A stretch of 64,000 nucleotides of DNA, from assembly GCF_003841465.1 (NCBI RefSeq), contig NZ_REFZ01000005.1, positions 62,001 through 126,000 of the forward strand. The letters run 5' to 3'. The position numbers were made by a program, and so were the translations under genes. Of the stretch, positions 35,994 to 44,704 are shown one piece after another; the first letter of the stretch is position 1, and every line of letters starts with the position of its first letter. This DNA comes from Natrarchaeobius oligotrophus (GTDB taxonomy: Archaea; Halobacteriota; Halobacteria; Halobacteriales; Natrialbaceae). The notes under the pieces are model-generated. The model was not told the DNA's origin and ran no database searches. It saw only the letters and a program-made list of their open reading frames with translations.

Positions 35994-38900
35994 ATGCGCG
36001 CGGAAGACGAACGGTACTTCGAACGGCTCGAATCGCAACTCGAGACGGCGTTCGACGTCGCGGAGCGGGCCAAAGAACGCGGGGCGGACCCCGAACCCGA
36101 AGTCGAGATTCCGGTCGCCAAGGACATGGCCGACCGGGTCGAGAACATCCTCGGCATCGACGGCGTCGCAGAGCGGGTCCGCGAACTCGAGGGGGAGATG
36201 AGCAGGGAGGAGGCGGCGCTCGAACTCGCCGCGGACTTCGCGGAGGGACGCGTCGGCGAGTACGAGACGAAAGCCGGCAAGGTCGAAGGAGCGGTCAGAA
36301 CCGCCGTCGCCTTGCTGACCGAGGGGGTCGTCGCCGCGCCGATCGAGGGAATCGACCGGGTCGAGATCCTGACGAACGACGACGGCAGCGAGTTCGTCAA
36401 CGTCTACTACGCCGGGCCGATCCGGTCGGCGGGCGGGACGGCACAGGCGCTTTCGGTGCTGGTCGCTGATTACACGCGCGCGCTCGTCGGCATCGATCAG
36501 TACGACGCCAGAACGGAGGAGGTCGAACGCTACGCCGAAGAGATCGCCCTCTACGACAAGGAGACGGGCCTCCAGTACACTCCGAAAGCCAAGGAGGCCA
36601 AGTTCATCGCGAAGAACCTCCCGATCATGCTCGACGGCGAGGCGACCGGCGACGAGGAGGTCTCGGGCTTTCGGGACCTAGAGCGGGTCGACACCAACAG
36701 CGCCCGCGGCGGCATGTGTCTCGTCCTCGCGGAGGGGATCGCGCTGAAAGCGCCGAAGATCCAGCGCTACACCCGAAACCTCGACGAGGTCGACTGGCCG
36801 TGGCTCCAGGACCTGATCGACGGCGACTACGACGGCGACGGCAGTGACGACGAAAGCGACGACGAAAGCGCAGAAGAGGACGTCGAAGACGAATCCGACG
36901 AGGGCGCGGACGACGGCGACGACGCGGCCCAGGAGTCGACGGGGCCGCCGCGAGTCGACGAATCGAAGAAGTTCCTCCGGGACCTGATCGCCGGCCGGCC
37001 GGTCTTCTCACATCCCTGTGCGAAAGGGGGCTTTCGCCTGCGGTACGGGCGGGCGCGAAATCACGGCTTCGCCACCGCCGGCGTCCACCCCGCCGCGATG
37101 CACCTCGTCGACGACTTCCTGGCGACCGGCACGCAGATCAAGACCGAGCGGCCGGGCAAGGCCGCCGGCGTCGTGCCCGTCGACTCGATCGACGGACCGA
37201 CCGTCAAACTCGCGAACGGCGACGTCCGGCGGATCGACGACCCCGAGGTCGCCCTCGAGATCAGAAACGGCGTCGAGAAGATCCTCGATCTGGGCGAGTA
37301 CCTCGTCAACTACGGGGAGTTCGTCGAGAACAACCACCCCCTCGCGCCCGCCGCCTACGCGCCCGAGTGGTGGATCAAAGACCTCGAGGCCGCCGGCGCG
37401 GACGTCCAGGCGCTGCAGGACGACCCGCGGGTCGACCTCGACCGTCCCGACCCGGAGGAGGCGATCGAGTGGGCGATCGAGTACGACGCGCCGCTTCACC
37501 CCGAGTACACCTACCTCTGGCACGACCTCTCGGTCGCGGACTTCCGGACGCTCTCGCGGGCGGTCGCCGACGGACACGTCGAACTCGGCGACGAAAGCGG
37601 CGTCCTCGTGCTCGAGTACGACGAGACGGTCCGGGACGCCCTCGAGACGATCGTGATCGAACACCGCCAGCGCGAACGCGACGGCCGCCTCGAGATCGAC
37701 GACTGGAAGCCGCTGGCTCGGACGGTCGGCTGCGAGACCCGACGGACCGCGACCGACGGGGCCGCCGACTCGCGCGGGATCGGCGACGAACCGCCGGCGG
37801 ACGGCGACGCGCCGTCCGACCGATCGGTCGGGATCGAACTCGAGCGAACGTGGTCCGACGACGACCTCACGGAGCGCGCCCGAACCTGGAGCCACGAGAG
37901 CGAACCCGACGGCGCGAACGCGATCGAGGCGGTCAACGAAGTCGCCCCGTTTACGGTCCGCGAGCGAGCGCCGACGCGGATCGGAAACCGGATGGGCCGA
38001 CCGGAGAAGTCCGAGCGCAGGGACCTGAGTCCGCCGGTCCACACGCTGTTTCCGATCGGCGAGGCCGGCGGCGCACAGCGGAACGTGGCCGACGCCGCGA
38101 AACACGCCGAAACGATGTCCGATACGCCGGGCGTCGTCGAACTACAGATCGGCCGACAGCGCTGTGAGAGCTGTGGGACGGAGACGTTCAAGAACCGCTG
38201 TCCCGACTGCGGCGAGCGGACGACTCCCGACTACCGCTGTCCCGACTGCGATCAGGCCGTCGAACCGGACGAGGCCGGCCGCGTCGAGTGCGGACGCTGT
38301 GAGATCGACGCCACCTGCGTCGAGATCCGCGAGGTCGACGTCCACGGGGAGTACCGAAACGCCCTCGAGTCGGTTGGCGAGCGCGAGAACGCCTTCGAGA
38401 TCCTCAAGGGCGTCAAGGGGCTGACCTCGACGAACAAGATCCCCGAGCCCATCGAGAAGGGGGTGCTCCGTGCGAAACACGACGTGAGCGCGTTCAAAGA
38501 CGGTACCGTCCGCTACGACATGACTGACCTGCCCGTCACGTCCGTGCGAGCGAGCGAACTCGACGTCGACGTCGGCCAACTGCAGGCGCTCGGCTACGAG
38601 GAGGACGTCCACGGCGAGGCGCTGACCCACGAAGACCAGCTGGTCGAACTCAAAGTCCAGGACCTCGTCCTCTCGGACGGCGCGGCCGAGCACATGATGC
38701 AGACCGCGGACTTCATCGACGACCTGCTCGAGCAGTACTACGGCCTCGAACCGTTCTACGAGATCGACGACCGACAGGAGCTCGTCGGCGAACTCGTCTT
38801 CGGGATGGCGCCGCACACGAGTGCAGCAACTGTCGGAAGAGTTATTGGTTTCACGAGCGCAGCGGTTGGATATGCTCATCCGTACTTTCACGCCGCAAAA

Positions 38901-39656
38901 CGCCGCAATTGTGACGGTGATGAGGATTGCGTCATGCTCCTAATGGACGGTTTACTGAACTTTAGTACCAGCTTCTTGCCAAATCAAAGAGGGGGAAAAA
39001 TGGACGCACCCCTGGTCATGTCCTCCCGCATCGACCCCTCCGAAATCGACGACGAGGCCCACAACATGGACATCGTCTCCGAGTATCCGCGGGAGTTCTA
39101 CCTCGCGACCTTAGAGCAGGCCGACCCCGAGGACGTCGACGTCCAGATCGGCGAGGACACCCTCGGCACCGACGGCGAGTACACCGGCTTCGAGCACACC
39201 CACGACACGACCGACATCGCGATGGGACCCGACCTCTCTGCGTACAAGACGCTCGGCTCGATGATGGACAAGATGGACGCTCAGCTCGAGCTCTCGCGCA
39301 AGCTCGAGGCGGTCGACGAGACCGACGTCGCCGAGCGGGTGATCGAGTACCACTTCCTGCCGGACCTGATCGGCAACCTGCGGGCCTTCTCGCGACAGGA
39401 GACGCGCTGTCTCGACTGCGGCGAGAAGTTCCGGCGGATGCCCCTGACCGGCGACTGCCGGGAGTGTGGCGGCCGGGTCAACCTCACCGTCCACCAGGGA
39501 TCGGTGAACAAGTACATGCAGACCGCGATCCAGGTCGCCGACGAGTACGACTGCCGGAACTACACCAAACAGCGACTCGAGGTTCTCGAACGAGCGCTCG
39601 AGAGCGTCTTCGAAAACGACAAGAACAAGCAGTCGGGCATCGAGGACTTCATGTGA
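35994..39656 (+). CDS. polC: DNA polymerase D large (catalytic) subunit DP2
   Basis: DP2 is the catalytic subunit of archaeal replicative polymerase D, which acts with DP1 and PCNA. The 1220 residues begin with the helical N-domain and include the family segment EFVNVYYAGPIRSAGGTAQAL. An acidic insertion of about 45 residues (about 278-320) follows. Several zinc-binding clusters are visible (CESCGTETFKNRCPDCGERT, then CPDCDQ and CGRCE; near the C-terminus CLDCGEKF with CRECGG). The catalytic loop is at N972-C979 (NCDGDEDC, D974 and D976). There is no intein, although this loop is a known insertion site. Codon composition changes abruptly at 38819-39001. Confidence 0.96.
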   Translation: MRAEDERYFERLESQLETAFDVAERAKERGADPEPEVEIPVAKDMADRVENILGIDGVAERVRELEGEMSREEAALELAADFAEGRVGEYETKAGKVEGAVRTAVALLTEGVVAAPIEGIDRVEILTNDDGSEFVNVYYAGPIRSAGGTAQALSVLVADYTRALVGIDQYDARTEEVERYAEEIALYDKETGLQYTPKAKEAKFIAKNLPIMLDGEATGDEEVSGFRDLERVDTNSARGGMCLVLAEGIALKAPKIQRYTRNLDEVDWPWLQDLIDGDYDGDGSDDESDDESAEEDVEDESDEGADDGDDAAQESTGPPRVDESKKFLRDLIAGRPVFSHPCAKGGFRLRYGRARNHGFATAGVHPAAMHLVDDFLATGTQIKTERPGKAAGVVPVDSIDGPTVKLANGDVRRIDDPEVALEIRNGVEKILDLGEYLVNYGEFVENNHPLAPAAYAPEWWIKDLEAAGADVQALQDDPRVDLDRPDPEEAIEWAIEYDAPLHPEYTYLWHDLSVADFRTLSRAVADGHVELGDESGVLVLEYDETVRDALETIVIEHRQRERDGRLEIDDWKPLARTVGCETRRTATDGAADSRGIGDEPPADGDAPSDRSVGIELERTWSDDDLTERARTWSHESEPDGANAIEAVNEVAPFTVRERAPTRIGNRMGRPEKSERRDLSPPVHTLFPIGEAGGAQRNVADAAKHAETMSDTPGVVELQIGRQRCESCGTETFKNRCPDCGERTTPDYRCPDCDQAVEPDEAGRVECGRCEIDATCVEIREVDVHGEYRNALESVGERENAFEILKGVKGLTSTNKIPEPIEKGVLRAKHDVSAFKDGTVRYDMTDLPVTSVRASELDVDVGQLQALGYEEDVHGEALTHEDQLVELKVQDLVLSDGAAEHMMQTADFIDDLLEQYYGLEPFYEIDDRQELVGELVFGMAPHTSAATVGRVIGFTSAAVGYAHPYFHAAKRRNCDGDEDCVMLLMDGLLNFSTSFLPNQRGGKMDAPLVMSSRIDPSEIDDEAHNMDIVSEYPREFYLATLEQADPEDVDVQIGEDTLGTDGEYTGFEHTHDTTDIAMGPDLSAYKTLGSMMDKMDAQLELSRKLEAVDETDVAERVIEYHFLPDLIGNLRAFSRQETRCLDCGEKFRRMPLTGDCRECGGRVNLTVHQGSVNKYMQTAIQVADEYDCRNYTKQRLEVLERALESVFENDKNKQSGIEDFM
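38819..39001 (+). other. Low-GC codon patch in polC at the catalytic loop
   Basis: A hand count of 38821-39000 gives 87 G/C of 180 (48%), while the surrounding exons are near 65% or more. The protein sequence stays conserved (RNCDGDEDC to NQRGGKMDAPL), so the change is mostly synonymous. The patch brackets the site where polC inteins insert in other archaea (from memory). Confidence 0.75.
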
Positions 39657-39689
39657 AAAAACAGGTTCGATAGATCCGCGTTACTCCCG

Positions 39690-40460
39690 TCAGGAATAGG
39701 AAATATTCACTTCGATCTCGTTACTCGCGCCCAGTAGCAACTCAGGGAGCTTCTTTTCGTATCGTTCTCCTTGCATCCGCTGTGTCGGGCCAGATACACT
39801 TAACGCACCGATCGTCTCGCCACGCGGTTTGGTTATCGAAACCCCCACTGACTTGATTCCGGTGAAATACTCCTCCGTATTGAACGCGTATCCGCGTTCT
39901 CGAACTATCTCGAGCTCCTCGAGTAGTTCCTCTTCGGTACAAATCGTATTGCTCGTAAACTGTTCGAATGTAGCGTTGTTGATGAGTTCGGACGTTCGCT
40001 CCGGTGGAAGTGACGCCAAGATTGCTTTCCCGATCGAGGTAGCGTGCATGGGAACGGATTCGCCTCGAGAGGGACCGACTTCGATCGCTTGATCGCCACG
40101 GGAATCGTATACGTAAATCAGTTCACCGTGCTCTTCAACGACGAACTGTACTCTCTCACCCGTTTTTTCGGCGAGCTCGTCGATTTTGCTTCCAACCATC
40201 GAGTACCATTCTTTACTCTGTTTGATGCTCTCGCTTACGTTCAGAAACTTCATCCCTAACTGGTACTCGTTTCCGGCTTTCACCACGTATCCCATCCGTC
40301 GTAACGTCGTCAGATGGTGAGCAACGGTGCTACTCGGTGTGTCTACTCTCTCTGCAATTTCCGAAAACCGTGCCCGTTCCATCTCCTGGAGGGCTTCGAT
40401 GATACTGAACGTTAGTTGCGTGGATTTAATCGTTTTTTGATTCGTGCTATCCGCACCCAT
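39690..40460 (-). CDS. IclR-family transcription regulator
   Basis: The 256-residue protein has an N-terminal winged helix-turn-helix (about residues 15-70: IIEALQEMERARFSEIAERV, then TPSSTVAHHLTTLRRMGYV) and a C-terminal IclR effector domain (about 85-250, with MHATSIGKAILASLPPE and GALSVSGPTQRM). The start at 40460 is at MGADSTNQ. It is divergent from the sulfatase-TTT operon, and a palindrome overlaps its own TATA-like sequence, so autoregulation and control of the operon are likely. The effector is unknown. Confidence 0.9.
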   Translation of the reverse strand: MGADSTNQKTIKSTQLTFSIIEALQEMERARFSEIAERVDTPSSTVAHHLTTLRRMGYVVKAGNEYQLGMKFLNVSESIKQSKEWYSMVGSKIDELAEKTGERVQFVVEEHGELIYVYDSRGDQAIEVGPSRGESVPMHATSIGKAILASLPPERTSELINNATFEQFTSNTICTEEELLEELEIVRERGYAFNTEEYFTGIKSVGVSITKPRGETIGALSVSGPTQRMQGERYEKKLPELLLGASNEIEVNISYS

Positions 40461-40492
40461 GATGTCTCAATGTACTCGAGCGAGCCATATAG

Positions 40493-40509
40493 TTTCCCAT
40501 TGTGAAACG
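40493..40509. promoter_or_regulatory. Palindromic operator next to the iclR promoter
   Basis: The 17-bp gtttcccattgtgaaac has perfect arms GTTTC/GAAAC. On the minus strand it lies directly before a TATA-like actatatgg, so a bound protein would block iclR transcription. A near-identical site occurs at 41017. Confidence 0.65.
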
Positions 40510-41016
40510 CCAATTATCGCTACACATTCGAAATGATAGAGATGCGTTCTAGTTGAGGGACTATAAATACCAATTTCACATACATGCTTTTATATAATAG
40601 ATAGTAGTCCAATATGATTAGGATAGAAACTTGAGTCAGGGAAAATAGCTGATATATGGCCTTATTTGGGCTGGAAAGTATTAATTCCAAATTCAGAAGG
40701 GGAAATAGCACACATACAATCGTACCGGTGAAATATTTCCAATTATTTCATAAATAGACCCTATAAGAGAAATTATAGCCACTATATCCAATTCTTGTAT
40801 TATAATCTGCCAGTATATTAGATACTACACAGGATGTCAACACGCCTATCTAAAAATAATAATTTTGATGGTTGTTAGATTGTATCATATATATAGTATG
40901 ATGACTCGTAATTGGGGATCGAGAAAGAGCGAGGTCTGGAGGTAGCACCCACTGTTATTACGGCCGTACGACTGTAATGTGTAGAGGGTCGTTCGAGAGG
41001 AGGAGAGAGCGTTATC

Positions 41017-41033
41017 GTTTCCCATCGTGAAAC
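41017..41033. promoter_or_regulatory. Second copy of the IclR-type palindrome, on the sulfatase side
   Basis: gtttcccatcgtgaaac differs from the site at 40493 at one base (16/17 identical). It lies about 210 bp before the sulfatase gene and about 55 bp before a TATA-like block at 41088. A shared regulator is the simplest reading. Confidence 0.65.
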
Positions 41034-41064
41034 CCACCGAACACGTACTGGTGGCCACGAAAGG

Positions 41065-41085
41065 TTTTCAAGTAGGTTTTGAAAA
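41065..41085. promoter_or_regulatory. Inverted repeat at the probable sulfatase operon promoter
   Basis: ttttcaa and ttgaaaa are perfect 7-bp arms around a 7-base centre. gttataggc (41088-41097), a TATA-like block, follows at once. It may bind another regulator or the same one. Confidence 0.5.
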
Positions 41086-41244
41086 GGAGTTATAGGCTAC
41101 ATTCTTGGCATTCGAATGCAGCTGTGAATGGAACGGTCGTTTTCCAAAGATCTCGGTTGTGAACGCTGACTTCCGACGGGTGAGTTCCAGCTGTTGTTTG
41201 CGACAGACAGTACGCTTATTGGGGATGAGAGTAACTATTAGCCG

Positions 41245-42816
41245 ATGTCAGACGACAAGCCAAACGTCCTCTTCTTATTGAGTGATCAGCACAATTATCG
41301 ATGCGTGAGTCATCGAAAAGAAGACGGGCATCCAGTTCGGACACCAGCGATCGACAGTCTCGCAACCAACGGCGTTTACTACAGCGAGGCGTACACCCCC
41401 TCACCGCTCTGTGTGCCAGCACGCTACTGCCTTTTGACCGGACGTCACGCACCCAGGGCAAGTGCCTGGGGACACTCGTACGTACTTCCACCCGCCCTCG
41501 AGACGATCCCAGAGACGTTCTCCGATGACGGTTACGAAACCTGTCTGGTCGGGAAAATGCACCTTGGTGGGAATCGGCAGTACGCGGGTTTCGATCACCG
41601 ACCGTATGGAGATCTCACGGGAAAGGCCGGCCATCAGCACGAACCCCCTGGACCGAACAACGTGAATCTGACGTCATACGTGAACGACGTCGGCGTATCG
41701 GAAATTCCGGAAAGTATGACCCAAGAACGGCGGGTAAACGAGGAATCAATCGCTTTTCTTCGCGAACACCGCGCCAGTGATCCGGACCGTCCGTGGTTTC
41801 TATGCGCGTCCTTTTGTCGTCCACACTGGCCCCGACGGGCACCGAAACGATTCATCGACCGATACGACGCCGAGACCGTTCCCCGGCCGGACGCTGTCGA
41901 CGGTGACGCTTCGGATCATCCGTTGACGAACTACCTTCGCAACCGGTACGGAACCGCAGAGATGACGTTTGACGAGTCGATGGAAGCACGAGCATCGTAT
42001 TTCGCGTGCGTCGATTTCGTCGACGAAGTGATAAAGGATCTACTGACAACCCTCGAGAACGACGGACTACTGGAAAACACGATCGTCGTCTACACGAGCG
42101 ATCACGGCGATATGATTGGAGAGTACAGCAGCTGGGACAAGCATATCTGGCACGACGAGTCGACCCGGGTTCCACTGTCGATCCAACTACCCGAACACCG
42201 ATCAAATGGCTTACCGGCAAAACAGGTTTCGACGCCCGTCAGCCTGATCGATCTCTATCCGACTCTCTGCGGTCTCACAAACGTTGCTCGACCGAACGGT
42301 CTCGACGGACACGATCTGAGCGAGTCTATTCGAAGCGGTGAGGAACCCGACCGTGAACCAGTATATGTGGACTACTTAACGCCGCTAAGTAACGACGATA
42401 TGGAATATCGTATGATACGCGATGGAAGGTACAAGTACGTCAAATTCCGTACGCTCTCGGACTTCTTCTTCGATCTCGAGAACGATCCACACGAACGAAC
42501 GAACATCCTCGATGACGCCGGTGGAAAGCGGGCATCGATCCGGGACCAACTCTCGGCCGCGATCGAAGAAAGCCTCGACTTCGAGGCCGCCGTCTCGAGC
42601 CGACAGAAAGCGGATAATCTCATCGGAGAACACAAGCTCGGATGTCCCGAAGGAACCGGAAACGCCTATCATCTCGACAGTGGACGGATCGTAGACGCGG
42701 ATACACCACTGTATCATCCCCACGTGCTTGCCGAAGATCCGAACGAGGTCTACGACGACTATCCATACGAGGTCGACAGTGGCTCCTTTGCGAACGGTGA
42801 CGGATTGGACTGGTGA
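41245..42816 (+). CDS. Sulfatase (type I, Cys-type formylglycine site)
   Basis: Type I sulfatases hydrolyse sulfate esters with a formylglycine residue made from Cys. The 523-residue protein has the activation motif CVPAR (C56-x-P58-x-R60) followed by LLTGR, metal-binding LLSDQ at the N-terminus and TSDHGDMIGEYSSWDKH in the middle, as in choline-sulfatase-like enzymes. No signal peptide is seen, so it acts in the cytoplasm on an imported ester. It leads a lower-GC operon with tctCBA and needs a formylglycine-generating enzyme, not found here. Substrate unknown. Confidence 0.88.
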   Translation: MSDDKPNVLFLLSDQHNYRCVSHRKEDGHPVRTPAIDSLATNGVYYSEAYTPSPLCVPARYCLLTGRHAPRASAWGHSYVLPPALETIPETFSDDGYETCLVGKMHLGGNRQYAGFDHRPYGDLTGKAGHQHEPPGPNNVNLTSYVNDVGVSEIPESMTQERRVNEESIAFLREHRASDPDRPWFLCASFCRPHWPRRAPKRFIDRYDAETVPRPDAVDGDASDHPLTNYLRNRYGTAEMTFDESMEARASYFACVDFVDEVIKDLLTTLENDGLLENTIVVYTSDHGDMIGEYSSWDKHIWHDESTRVPLSIQLPEHRSNGLPAKQVSTPVSLIDLYPTLCGLTNVARPNGLDGHDLSESIRSGEEPDREPVYVDYLTPLSNDDMEYRMIRDGRYKYVKFRTLSDFFFDLENDPHERTNILDDAGGKRASIRDQLSAAIEESLDFEAAVSSRQKADNLIGEHKLGCPEGTGNAYHLDSGRIVDADTPLYHPHVLAEDPNEVYDDYPYEVDSGSFANGDGLDW

Positions 42817-43070
42817 GGTGAAGAGTATGCCAATACACGGACTGAACGGAGTCTCTCGCTACCGCCGAGCACTTTCGGTGGATAGTCAACCAATATCTCT
42901 GTTTGCGAGTCGAGCGCAACATCCTTTCAACGGTCGATCGAGACCGAAAACAGAAGAGAACGGGCGATTACAGCGAGTGACCGACCCACCAGAACAGTAC
43001 TCGGATCCCGCAGCCCTCAGAACGAGTTATTTTAACCGGAGTTAGACCATCCCAAAGCGGTAATTTTATA

Positions 43071-44117
43071 ATGACATACTCCAACGTCCTTGGTATGCAT
43101 TCGGAAGGTCAGAGTGTAGCTGTGACGAGGAGAGGTGCGATGAAAATCGGTGCAGCCGGCGTTTCAACGATCGGGATAAGCGGCTGCCTGGTCGACGATG
43201 CAAGTGGCGAGTATCCGAGCGGAACACTGGAAATGATCGTCCCATACGACCAAGGAGGCGCGACCGACGCCTACAGCCGTATTATGGCGAATACGCTTCC
43301 GGAGATCCTCGGTGAATCGATCGAAGTCAACAATCAACCAGGCGCCAGCTCGTTACTGGGTGTCGGTCAGGTCGCACAATCCGATAACGACGGGTACACC
43401 CTCGGTTCGATGAATATCCCGGGAACGCCCGTCGCCTATCTGGGCGATTCGCAAGAGTGGGAACTCACCGATCTAGAATACATCTCGACAATCGGGGGTT
43501 GGCAGTTCGTGATACTCTCGAATCCCGACGAAGACATCGACGGAATAGACGACCTCACAGAGCGGTACGAATCCGGTGAATTCACCAACATCGGAGGGGT
43601 ATCGACGGGAGGGGAGATACATGCACTTGCGTTGTTTCTCCAGGAAGAGGGAATCGTTCCTTGGGCGGAGTACATCCCGTACAGCAGCGGCGGCGAGGCG
43701 ATACAAAACGTCGTCTCGGGTGAAGTGCCCGTCGCACTCGCTGGCGACGTCCCGTCGTTAGAGACGGTGGAAGACGGTCAAGCGGACATCATTTGTACAT
43801 TCATGGAGGGTGGATCACCCGTTTATCCCGACGTGCCGTCCTTGATCGACGAAGGGTACACAGAAGAGGAGGGCGTCCTCGACCTTTTGGGAGGAAATAC
43901 GACCGCGTTATTCGCGCCACCCGGTACCTCATCCGAGGCCGTGGATACGATCATGGACGCCATGGAAGAGGCTGCAGAGTCGGACGAGGTAAGCGAGTGG
44001 GAGCAAGAAACACAGTTCAATGTCGATTTACGAGGGCCGGCTGAAACGGCCGAAATGGTGGACGATTCACTAACTGAGATACCCGAAGTTATCGATATGG
44101 ATCTTCTCGAGGAGTAA
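43071..44117 (+). CDS. tctC: Tripartite tricarboxylate transporter substrate-binding lipoprotein (TctC-like)
   Basis: The 348-residue binding protein of the Bug/TctC family has a Tat-type signal (TRRGAMKIG) and a lipobox ISGC, followed by the family core MIVPYDQGGATDAYSRIMA and VNNQPGASSLLGVGQVAQS. It should capture a carboxylate-type solute outside the membrane and hand it to TctA/TctB. It lies 254 bp after the sulfatase gene. A TATA-like gttattttaacc at 43023-43036 may give an additional promoter. Confidence 0.9.
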   Translation: MTYSNVLGMHSEGQSVAVTRRGAMKIGAAGVSTIGISGCLVDDASGEYPSGTLEMIVPYDQGGATDAYSRIMANTLPEILGESIEVNNQPGASSLLGVGQVAQSDNDGYTLGSMNIPGTPVAYLGDSQEWELTDLEYISTIGGWQFVILSNPDEDIDGIDDLTERYESGEFTNIGGVSTGGEIHALALFLQEEGIVPWAEYIPYSSGGEAIQNVVSGEVPVALAGDVPSLETVEDGQADIICTFMEGGSPVYPDVPSLIDEGYTEEEGVLDLLGGNTTALFAPPGTSSEAVDTIMDAMEEAAESDEVSEWEQETQFNVDLRGPAETAEMVDDSLTEIPEVIDMDLLEE

Positions 44118-44134
44118 TCGTTACCTATCGAACC

Positions 44135-44704
44135 ATGATACGGATTGACAATCTTTTTGAACGTGTGACCGGTGACAAACTGTTATCATTATTCTTCTTT
44201 ATCGTTGGATTGTATATGTTTGTCGAATCGTATACTTTTCCGAGAGATGTCGCAATCTTCCCACGATTTGTGTCCGCAGTGATAATGGTCGGATCCACAC
44301 TACTTCTCTGCAGAGAATTCCTGCCGAAACCACTCAAGATACTGGTGGAAGACGAAGGGCAAGATCGAACGTCGATCGACGAAAAATTAGACGTCGTAGA
44401 CGAAGATCTAGAGGGGCTAGAAAGCCATCGTGAGAGTGCCGACAACGCTATCGAAAGGATTTATTTTCGTTCACTATCCGTCAATAAAGGATTGTTCACT
44501 GCATCAATCTGTTTGTTATATGTTATAGCATCATATTTGATTGGTATGCACTACACGACGCCGTTATTTGCAATGGTGTACCTGTATATCACCGGAAAGC
44601 CACTGTACATCGTGGCATCATTCGGGATTATCGGATATATCATATCTTCTATATTCATTGTTTTCTTGGAAGCAGACCTGATGAACGGGGTATTACTGCC
44701 ATGA
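44135..44704 (+). CDS. tctB: Tripartite tricarboxylate transporter small permease (TctB-like)
   Basis: This 189-residue membrane protein has four hydrophobic helices separated by a long acidic loop (about residues 75-110). The length and helix pattern match the TctB subunit. It sits between tctC and tctA, 17 bp after tctC, and overlaps the start of tctA by 4 bp. AT content is high. Confidence 0.85.
   Translation: MIRIDNLFERVTGDKLLSLFFFIVGLYMFVESYTFPRDVAIFPRFVSAVIMVGSTLLLCREFLPKPLKILVEDEGQDRTSIDEKLDVVDEDLEGLESHRESADNAIERIYFRSLSVNKGLFTASICLLYVIASYLIGMHYTTPLFAMVYLYITGKPLYIVASFGIIGYIISSIFIVFLEADLMNGVLLP

Larger units (their letters stand above)
40461..41244. other. 784-bp AT-rich divergent regulatory region
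   Basis: This stretch between iclR and the sulfatase gene has low GC (long runs of A/T between 40550 and 40900) and no supported gene. It contains palindromes at 40493-40509, 41017-41033 and 41065-41085 and a TATA-like block at 41088-41097. Confidence 0.6.

Noticed and set aside
38900-38990. An intein in polC
   Set aside because: The catalytic loop is continuous (NCDGDEDC to NQRGGK) with no splicing blocks; only a composition change is left.
40520-40711. A 63-codon hydrophobic frame in the AT-rich iclR-sulfatase spacer
   Set aside because: AT-rich DNA yields hydrophobic frames by chance; there is no promoter-to-start match and no family.
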